Shown one piece after another: positions 55,031 through 64,000 of a DNA stretch of 64,000 bases. Where the stretch lies: assembly GCF_036417845.1 (NCBI RefSeq), contig NC_089990.1, positions 255,501-319,500 on the forward strand. The letters run 5' to 3'. The stretch's first letter is position 1, and each line of letters starts with the position of its first letter. The notes under the pieces were generated by a model that saw only the letters and a program-made list of their open reading frames with translations, was not told the origin of the DNA and did not search any database. Origin of the DNA: Apteryx mantelli (taxonomy: Eukaryota; Chordata; Aves; Apterygiformes; Apterygidae). Position numbers and translations under genes: made by a program.

Positions 55031-57344
55031 TGGTCTAAAGGAATGGATGAGGTTACCTAATATATTTTTTTCCATCTTTAATTTCCATGACTTACAGATT
55101 CAGCAGCTAGACTGTTATTAAGCCCCTCTCCAGGTTATGTAACCTCAAGAAACTCATCTTTTTTTAACAGTCTTAGCCACAAAGTCTTGTATGACACACA
55201 AATGAGGTGACTATAATGGTAAGACTTGTCAGTACCTTAAATATTAACCACATTATCGTGACATTCTTATGATGTTAGAGGAAGGTATTATCCCCATTTC
55301 ACTGATGGAAAGCCCAAGAACAAAGTGATTACAGGGAATGTGGGTGTTCAACGCATTGGATTTGATTTTTCTGAGCAGACAGAAAGGTTGGTTGGAGGTG
55401 TTGTTTGTTTGAAGCACGGTTCTTGCTCACTTTTGCTGGAGCTGAAAGGGCTCCCCACTTCTATAAATCTGTCTCCATGGGATTTATGTCAGGAATCCAG
55501 AGAATTAAGAACAGGTCATTAGTGACCACCTCAAAAGTTGATTGAAGTGATTTACCAAGCTTCGGAAAGGAAACTGTGGCAGAGGCGGGTGAGGAATCCG
55601 GTTGCCAGGGCGGCATCACACACTCCTACTCATGTCCCGTCTCGTTTACCAGACACCTTGGACTTCTGCAACAAAGGTCCAGGGAATCCTACAGGCAAGA
55701 GCTCGCCATAACACAGATCTCTGATTCACTGCCTGATCACATCCATCTGTGCGCTCTGAAGCACAGATGACCTTGAGAAAAAGAGTATATGATGAAATAA
55801 TTCAAAGTTGGAGTGGGGTTGCAAGAACAATTTAATTAAGTCATTTCCTAAAGCCTGAATGCTCAGCTTTGCAACATCAGTAACATTCTTTTAAGTAGTC
55901 TTGTGTGTACATGTATATATGTAGATGGAGAGGCAGATGGATAGCAATTTCTCCCTCATTCTCTGATTTGACCTTGCCAAGCAAAGATCTAAGCCTGTCT
56001 TAGGGTGTTTCACAGAGAGAACTGAATAAAAATAACACCAGCTCAAAAATGTCTGTTTTAAAAAAAAGGAGAGGGTACTGAGAGGGAACATCTGGCTTTG
56101 AGAGGTGCCTCAGTAAGACAAAACGTCCTTACAAAATATGATACAGTAAAGCGGCTGTCATGCAGTATATTTGGGAAGGAAGAGACGGTGGGTGTGGTGG
56201 GAAACCCCGGGCAGCTGTCAGCTGCAGAGGCCACTTGAACGAACGCAGTGGGCACGCAGGAGACGTGAGGCATCTTTGGGCCAGGGGCATTGTGGTATCA
56301 CCTGGAATGGCATTGCAATAATACCTTGCAAGTGATAGTATCTCTGTTCCCAGGGATCCTACAGCACATAAAAACCTTACTGCAGGGAAAGGAATCATTT
56401 TGGTCTCCCCAGAACTGTAGTTTCCTCTGTGGTACAACTTGGTTAGGAATACCAACAACATACATAACATGAGTTTAGTGCAGAAGGTCATTTACCCAGA
56501 ATAAATATCAGGGGAAAAATCAGACAGTCAGGATTTCATTACCCAGCTGATAGAGAAAAAGTTCTGGTGTATGTTTTCTTCTGATCATAAGAATGATTTC
56601 AGACTATATCTGAATGATGGCAAGCATGCCCTCCAAGAAGCTGTGCTCGTGCCCACCCATTGCATTTCTCCAGAGGAGTCTGGTGACCTTTTCATTGGCA
56701 CCACTTCCAGCAGCCACTGGACTACCAGTGAAGGTCTCCCAGTCAAGGTAGAGCCTTGGGTTTCCCGTGAAATGCTGTGACTGCAAGACACAAGTTACTC
56801 CCCACACTCAATCTCCAGATAAAATACTGAGATTATCAGTTGCATGGATGTCCAGTTGCCTGATCCAAAACAGACTTCAGACAAATTAGAAAATAGCCTT
56901 CCAAGCCCTCAGCCAAAGTCTGTGCTACCCCAGCCAACCACATATCCTTGGCAGGACACCACTGAGACGATGGTCACAGGATCACACAAGTGGCACCTTA
57001 CTGAAGGAATGGGGCACAGAACTAATTGACATATTCTCACATTTAATATACTTTACGTGATTTGCATATTTAGTAGAGAAAGAATAAATTGTTCTGCCTT
57101 TGGGTTAAGTAGACATGCAAAATAAAACAGTTGCTCATTTTCTCCTCCTCTTCTTGGGAGAGCCTAGCTGTGTGCCCCATTTTAACCAATTTTGGTTGGG
57201 GTTAGCCAATGCAGAAGATGTTTCCTCAAGAGGTTACTGGACAAGAAAAGTCTTCTGACACCTTGAGTGTTATTCCAGTGACATAAAAAAGTGCTCTAAA
57301 TCCTGAATATTTCTAGGGTTCACAGCTTTATGGCTTTGTTGCAA

Positions 57345-57384
57345 CCCCCCCCCCCAAAAACAAAACAAAACAAAACAAAAAAAC
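57345..57384. repeat. poly-C / (CAAAA)n simple repeat
   Basis: Eleven C residues run into four to five CAAAA units and a final A-run. Confidence 0.85.
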
Positions 57385-60318
57385 AGAGGGATAACCAAAA
57401 TGTACCAAAAATGTGACCAAAGTAACAAATAGAGGAGCAAACATGCCGACACCAGCCAGTGAAGTCAGAAAAAAGCAATCAGACCAACATTGTTATAATG
57501 TCAAAAAATCACACTCTGCCAGGTGAAGAAATGGAGTTCACACTGCATCCTTTGGCAGTCCTCAACCTTCTCATTGGGAGAGCTGGTCAAATGTCTCTCA
57601 ATGAAAACTTTGAATTGTTGGGTGCAGCGGGTCTATGAAAATATACTAGACACTATCTGACCTGACCTTCCAGTTCTTGGACCAGGAAATCCCAGGTCCT
57701 CAATATTGCCATTTTCCCATGAACACTACACTGACTAAGTATCATATGACTTTTGATACCAACATCTGATGGCACAGGTCACTAATGGAAGGACATTAAA
57801 AACCACACGACAGCTCTCTGTATCATTTGACATATTTGCACTCTTAAATCTCACTATTACAGGACAGGAGTAGCCACTTTATTCAGCACAAGCACCTCTG
57901 CTCTAGCTCTGCTGCAGGGAACTGACCAAAGAGTCCTCTCCAGGGATGCTGAGCCCCATCTGAGCTGCTGCTGGGTTCTGCAGGACCCTGACTGGGCTTT
58001 CATGGCTCCAAGGGGGGAGCGGTACCTTAACTGGCCCTCTTGAACATCCTTCTTGCCTTACAGGTGAGTGTCACTATGGACTGACAGGTAACAGTTGTAT
58101 GAGGCTGAACTCTTTCGTTCTTTTTCTGGCTTTGCTGCTAAAGAGACCCAGGGAAAAAAATAGTCATCTTCCTGGTCTGTCCTGCCATTTCTCTGTCAAC
58201 AAGTGAAGCAGAAGTTTTATTTGCCTCATGCAGCCACAATAAAATTTAATAAATTGATGGCGGTAATACAAGCTGTACTCTTTGAGGTAATCATTGGAGA
58301 TGTCAAGAAATCATTTGAAATGCAGTGTAAGAATTTTCATATGTCTTACAAGAGCAGGATATTATGGTGCACTTCTTTTTTAATGTGATCTACACCACCA
58401 TCCAATTAGTTACTAACGTACATGAAATCAGCTCAGAGGTCACTTTTTTAACAAGCTTGAAATATCATATTGTACTGGCTGTAACAGATGCTTATCATAA
58501 ACTAGACCCGGAATCACCAAACCACTCACTGACCCTCTCCACCAGCAACCAGCTGATTTTCCTTTCACTCCCATGCACTTTTCGGAGCAGGTAGCTCCAG
58601 CTCCTACCTCCCATTTCACTACGAAGATGAAGTGCTGTAAGGCCTTTGCATCACTCAGAATAACTCTCTGGAGCCGCCACAACCCCTTGCCCACCCTCCA
58701 CGTGGCTGCACTTCAGTGGTGGCTTGGTGGAGGCTGCTGCTGGTGGTCTACAGCCCAGGGCTCACTTGTGCACCTGGAGGTGTAACACAGCCTCATCGCA
58801 ACAGCATTGCTTTCAGATGAAGGGGAAGCCTTGCTGTGTTCCGCAGCGTTACAGCCAGGGAATACTTTTGCTCTGTTCACATTAACCAGGCACTCAAATT
58901 TGAGAGCTGTCAAAGGGACACAGCATGATCTCTCGCTGCTCTGTTGCTGTGGAAACAGATACTAGTTTACCCAACATACTTTGAAAGTGCTCGAACACTT
59001 GCAACGCTCTGGACTGTGTTTGCGCCTTACTCATCCCTGAGCTGCCAATTTTAGCTGTGTATTTCTTGGCACTGGGGAAAGTTGTGAGTCTAATACCCCT
59101 CATTCCAAACCCATGTATGGCCTACAATATCGATTCATCTGGCCAACATGAGCGGGGTTTTTTTTGTTTTTTTTTTTACCCCTCTGACCTCTGTGCTTGA
59201 ATGTTATTATTCAGATTGTGAAAGTGGGGTGGAACTGAAAAATAACGACACCTGCTTAGTACAAGGTGAATTTTCCTTCTGATGAGAGCAGGTCAAAGCT
59301 TGTAACATCTGTGTCACTGGAATATTGGTATTTGATTTAGTTCAGATTCAGAAATGGAAATAAGTTTTTTTGCTTCAATAGTTCAAGCTTCCTGCAAAAC
59401 ACAAAAATTATTTGAAACGTTTGTTTCAGAAACATCAATACACTGTGTTTCAAAAAAATGCAGTGTGCTCTCTTTGACCCCAGTGGCTGCTGAGAGTTGA
59501 CCAGACCAGTGCACTCTGCAAACAGCAGCGTGAAACTGCCTGGTTAGACTCATCCCTTGGGGTCAGTGTAAAGCAGCAGGGAAACACGTTTCTGTCACTC
59601 ACAAGCTGCTAGCACTAAGAAGGATTGTAGGTTATGACGAAATGGATTATCTCAGGCCGGAGACCCTGAGGCTTCTAGACCAAACATGGGAGCTAGATGG
59701 CCAAGGAGTGGTTGGCTTGGCTACCCGCAAGCCCTGGGCTGCCTGGCTGCAGGACCATCTGCAAGGTAAGAGGCGACAGATCTGTGGGACTTAAAATCTT
59801 AGGGTTAATCCATACAAGAGGGCTGCCACAAAGCTGCAGACCATGGAGCTGGGTAGGTAAGCCGGCAAGAAACAAGGGCATTTTCCAGTGGAATTTTGCC
59901 TGGCAGAAAGCTTTAAAATTCTTTTATTTTACTGGAAGGCTCCTCCAAAGCAGTGCATTTCCATGAAATGTTTGCTTTCAGTGAATCTGCATTTTCCAAG
60001 GAAAAAAATACACTACTGGAAAGTTTTGGAGTAGGTCTGCTTTGGCCATTGCGTATGTCTTCACTGAAATACAGATTCACAGCTAGTTTGAAAACAAGTA
60101 GTGGTGTAGAAATAGCAGCTCTGCAGTCTAACACTCTGCCAAGAAAAGGGGCTAGCTAGCAGGTCTAAAACTAGCCTGGTATGTCCTTGCCACCTTGCAG
60201 CCCATCGCATTAGCATGCCCTTCATGAGGGCTGGACACACAGCAAGGAAGATCAGCCAGCTAGCTGGTGTCCATCTCATACATTCTCTGCTGGGGAAAGG
60301 ATGACAGCCATCCCCTAC

Positions 60319-60352
60319 TTTTCTTTTCTTTTTTTTTTTTTGGGGGGGGGGG
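60319..60352. repeat. poly-T / poly-G junction
   Basis: A T-rich tract (TTTTCTTTTC then 13 T) passes directly into eleven G residues. The G-run could stall polymerase or be an assembly weak point. Confidence 0.85.
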
Positions 60353-62439
60353 TTGAGGGAAGCACTGTGCACAGATTTTACAATGTTCCCTGTTGCTAGA
60401 GGTGGACACAGTCTAAAAATTGAGATTTGTCCAGTTCTAGGACATTCAGCCATCAGACTTAACCTGCTGTGAAAGAAAAGTCCAGCTGCCCCAATGAGTT
60501 GTGAATTTTGCTCGATCCCTTCTCCTTCCATTCCCTCCTACATGTTTCAGGTGTCTGTGCACTGACCCTGTTCCCATCACAAGCAGGATTTAAAGAGGTT
60601 TGAAGCTGCTTTCTATTAGAAACCATCATATAGAAACAAGAGCTTTACATTTCAGACCTGACACTGGACTGGCTTCCCTATTTTCAGAGGGGCTAAAAGC
60701 AACAGGATCAAGTACAGGGATAGGGTTAATTCACGTCTACCCTTATTCACTACAAATTGATGTTTTGCCATGAGTTCTCTGTATGCTGCTAAATGGAAGA
60801 AAAAGGATTGCAAGCCTTGCAAAATGCTGCTGGTATGGTTGGAGGCACCCAGCTCACTCCACAGAGAAATTTGTTTCTCCCAGTCCATCTTGGCTTGCAC
60901 TACATTTTACTCTTTTATATGGAAAATTTGCCCGTCAGCATCACTCTACCCAAGTCTTAGACATACAGTTCACTTTCTAATGTGAAGATGGTGAAAGAAT
61001 ATCATACATTGATTTTATTTTTAATATAGTTGTTCATAAATCTGGCCTCTAAGTCAATTGCATGCTAATGCTTAAATCAGCCAGGGAGGATTATGTTGCT
61101 AAAGGCACTGTCAGAGGGAAGTAAAAGTGTGGGCCACAGTATCCTTGATTATTTAGAGCATTATGGAGCACTCGGAGCCAATAAGGCTGATATTATTCTC
61201 ATTCTCTGATGAATTTTTGTGAAACATTACCTGCTCATACTTTCCCTGCAGTATCAGCATGTTGTGTTAGCAGACAGCTGATCACTGCTATTAATTAACA
61301 GATCTCCAGTAAAAGCATGTTTTTCAGTGATTTACTTAAACACAGTAAAGTTACTGCATACACATAGCACAGTTATTTAGCTCTCAGGCAATTTTGGAAA
61401 AAAAAAATTAAGACTCAAGAGTAGAGAAACAATTAACTGAAAGTTTGGGCTCAGATCCATCCATGTGAAAACAATTACTGCAGACCTTCCATCTAATAAC
61501 GAGTTTACCTTAGCAGCAGCATTCCTATCGAATGTGAGACACTTCTGCCTTTTGCTCTGTTAAGTCCCTTGTTTATGTGAGCGCAGGATACTCTTACAAA
61601 GTGCTTGTACATATTGCATTTGCACTTCTAGTTAGAAAACCCAACTAGAGAGAGGTAAAGAAAGAGGAGGGAAGATTTCTCACTGCAAAAAAGGAAAGCT
61701 GGCATTAGGTAACAAGAGTCGAAAACAACTGGGCTTGTCTTTTTATGCTGATTTACATTTAAAATGAGTTTAGGGAAAAGTGCTTGAATAATAACCATTA
61801 TAAATGAAATTCTGTCATTATGCTCAGGACTAATATAAGACCGGGAGGAACAGCACACGCAGCCAGCCAGCTGGCACGATTTACCTGCAGACGGGGAGGG
61901 AAGAGGAAGCCACGGGGACTATCACCCCTCTGTCCCGCTAGCACTGCCCCTGCTGCACGTCCTGCACGTGCCTGTCCCCCGCATCCAACCCCCACCTGCC
62001 GGCGCCACCGTCCCCCAGCCTCATCTTGGGTGATGCTGGCTTGAAAAGCTACTAGATCAGTGCAAACAACTGCACTCCTCCTCCCATCACACCAACAGCT
62101 CCGTGGAGGACTTTTCTTCTCAGCCTTGATCCCCTGCCCACCCTGCCACCCAGAATAAGATAAAACCTTCTCTAATTCTCCTCCAAGCATCCGCGTCCCT
62201 TAAAAGGGAAGTGTTCGGAGTCCTTAGTCTAGGACAAAGGTCTGGCCCGTGACTTGGTTCCTGTGCTGGTTTCCCATCTTTGCCCAGCTGCCAGTCAGGG
62301 GAAGACGCTGTATTTAGAAGAAATGCGTCGTCATAACAGCGATCACGATTAGACATCGTTAATCAGCTTCCTTCCAGCTTGCCACCTGGCAGGCAGGCCG
62401 GCCAGCACAACCTAACGAGGAGAAAGGAGCAGGCTCCCC

Positions 62440-62735
62440 AACGGAAGGGTCCCTCTGACGAACGCGTTTCGCGTGAACCAGCTCCTGGCGCTAGCAGCTG
62501 TTGCCTGCCGCGGGCTGCCTGCCCGAGGCTCCCTGCCTGCCTCTCGCTCCCGGGCGCGAAGGCGACTCCAGCGAGGTGCCAGCTGCCGGGAGGAACGCGG
62601 CCCCGAGGGGCAGGCTGCAGCGAGGCAGGTCCTGGGGCGCGCGTGGAGGACTGGCGACCGGCGGAGCGTCACCGAGCACCTCCAGGACGGCGCAGGGGCC
62701 CGCAGAGAGGACCAGATCCTCAGCGGGGGAAGATC
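62440..62735. promoter_or_regulatory. CpG-rich block, candidate promoter
   Basis: About 300 bases very rich in G, C and CpG (including gcgtttcgcg, cgggcgcgaaggcg and ggcgcgcgtg) in otherwise AT-rich DNA. The size and position, 8 kb upstream of the first ARHGAP20-like exon found, suit a promoter for that gene or a bidirectional one. Open frames cross it on both strands but none resembles a known protein. No TATA box or clear initiator is identified. Confidence 0.45.
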
Positions 62736-63479
62736 AGTGCTGGCCCACTGCAGTCAGCAGCTTTACGCTCGTTTAATGTAGGGAAAGAGCCATCCAAAGT
62801 CACTGGATGCTTAAGGACTTTTTGCATGTTGCTTCTTCAACAACATAAAGAATTTAGCTAGGGTGGTAGTGTAAAATAAGCACACAATGAATTATTTTAA
62901 AGTAAGAAGAGTCTTGTGTTTTCTGCCACTGGAGTAGCAGGAAGAATTAACCTGGTGGGGCATTAGCTGGAATTGCTGGGAAGTAACAGAGCTGTTCAAG
63001 CACTAAGTGTCTACAGAAGACATCCTGAAACCATGTCACGCCTGAAAATTTAATCTCTAGCGGTGAAGTGCCGATCGACTTTAGAAAACAGCACTGATGC
63101 GAGCAGGCATGTCAGCAGTGCCTGTGGCATGCGCTTCAGGCTTGCAGCTGAGGGAGGGAGTTTGCAGACGCAGGCGAGAGTGAGACATTCGGGCGACAAA
63201 AACAGGCCTGAAAGGTTTGGCTGGAGGAAGGGGGAGCCGGTTTCCTGCGGGGAGGTCTCCCACCTCTGTCCTGTGCTTGGTTTCCTCCAAGTCAGCGTAG
63301 GAAGGCCATGAGCGTAAGGCCCGCAGGGGCTGCTGGCTTTATTAGAAAGCACACGAAACCTCAGGGTGGAGAGCTGAACACATCTCTTTCCTGAGCAATT
63401 CAGTATATTTCCTGGAACAACTTAACCACCAGGCGACTGTTAGGGATTGAACAGAGCTAAATGGGCCGTCACCTGGCCA

Positions 63480-63680
63480 ACCTGCCTCTCTGCCTGGTCT
63501 GCAAGGCGGCAGACCCGAGCTCTCCCCCTCGGCGCTCTGGCCCGGGCTCGGGCCAGACCGAGAAAGAAGGTTCTTAGCCCGCTTGGCGCCTAGCTTGCGG
63601 CACCTCTAGGACCGCCATCCATGGCTGCGGTCGCTCCACGCCCCGCCGCTGAGCGGAGCTGGGCTTTGCAGGTGGGCTTC
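63480..63680. other. Second CpG-rich block with a short start-like ORF
   Basis: This GC-rich stretch holds the palindromic pair TGGCCCG/CGGGCCA near 63.54-63.56 kb. On the + strand ATG at 63621 is in a favourable context (gccatccATGG) and opens 17 codons (MAAVAPRPAAERSWALQ) to a donor-like CAG|gtgggc at 63671/63672. It could be a first exon of a divergent gene that continues beyond the window, but nothing confirms it. Confidence 0.25.
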
Positions 63681-64000
63681 ACGCCTCCGTCAGATGTTCC
63701 AGCCCCAGACACCAGGTGGACCTTTTCCCACCACTCAGAACAGCCAGGAGAAAACACAGCAGACTAAAAATCCAGCTCACAGTGTTCACCCGCTGGATGC
63801 TTTACCCGGCTCCTTACTCCATGGACAGTAACGCTTCTAGCAGCTGTAGGACCAGCTCCACACATTGGACCGTGACACAGCTCCATCCCAGCTCCCAAAT
63901 GGATGTCGTGCGGGCATCCGAGGTACACAAGGCCTTTGTGGTGAATAGGGGGAGACGAGCAAACTCGACCCATCTAGAGGAATGCCCACCACCGCGCAGG

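Larger units (their letters stand above)
54604..64000 (-). other. ARHGAP20-like upstream / first-intron region
   Basis: 9.4 kb without a recognisable coding exon on either strand. It holds a degenerate CR1 (about 54.84-55.03 kb), a short MIR-like match at 55286-55308, simple repeats at 57.35 and 60.33 kb, and two CpG-rich blocks near 62.45-62.73 and 63.48-63.68 kb. Any first exon of the ARHGAP20-like gene would be here or beyond the window. Confidence 0.55.

Noticed and set aside
62379-62861. 160-codon + strand and 86-codon - strand frames in the CpG-rich block
   Set aside because: The translations are Ala/Arg/Gly/Pro-rich on both strands, as expected of a CpG island. No domain or splice-supported structure is present.

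Overview
The window is vertebrate nuclear DNA, very probably from a bird. All three genes are split by GT-AG introns. Two short copies end in the tandem ATTCTGTG octamer and the 'ggttggactagatgatc' tail typical of avian CR1 retrotransposons. There are no bacterial-style operons and no CRISPR array, and I recognised no RNA gene.

Layout. (1) 1-11.85 kb, + strand: the 3' eleven coding exons of moesin (MSN), from about residue 33 to the stop, with a long 3' UTR. (2) 11.9-20.1 kb: intergenic DNA with a GC-rich block, a diverged 75-bp duplication and a rearranged CR1. (3) 20.36-28.26 kb, + strand: a complete four-exon gene for a mitochondrial [2Fe-2S] ferredoxin of the adrenodoxin (FDX1) family, 184 residues. 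Its first exon, carrying the transit peptide, lies 5.9 kb upstream of the rest and was found by matching splice phase and length. (4) 28.3-33.6 kb: intergenic DNA between two convergent genes. (5) 33.6-54.6 kb, - strand: fourteen coding exons of a PH-RA-RhoGAP protein of the ARHGAP20 family (1115 residues from the first Met seen), with its 3' UTR. (6) 54.6-64 kb: upstream or first-intron DNA with a CpG-rich block near 62.45-62.73 kb that could be a promoter.

The main biological point is the gene order. In human, RDX-FDX1-ARHGAP20 lie together on 11q22.3. Here MSN, the paralogue of RDX, is followed by an FDX1 paralogue and an ARHGAP20 paralogue. This looks like the sister block from the early vertebrate genome duplications, of which human Xq12 appears to keep MSN but not the other two. 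Both extra genes look functional: reading frames, splice sites, Fe-S cysteines and the GAP arginine finger are intact. They are therefore candidate second copies of adrenodoxin and of the Rap1-regulated RhoGAP.

The genes do not form a pathway. Moesin links membrane proteins to cortical actin and is a Rho effector target. The RhoGAP would dampen Rho signalling. The ferredoxin acts separately in mitochondrial electron transfer.
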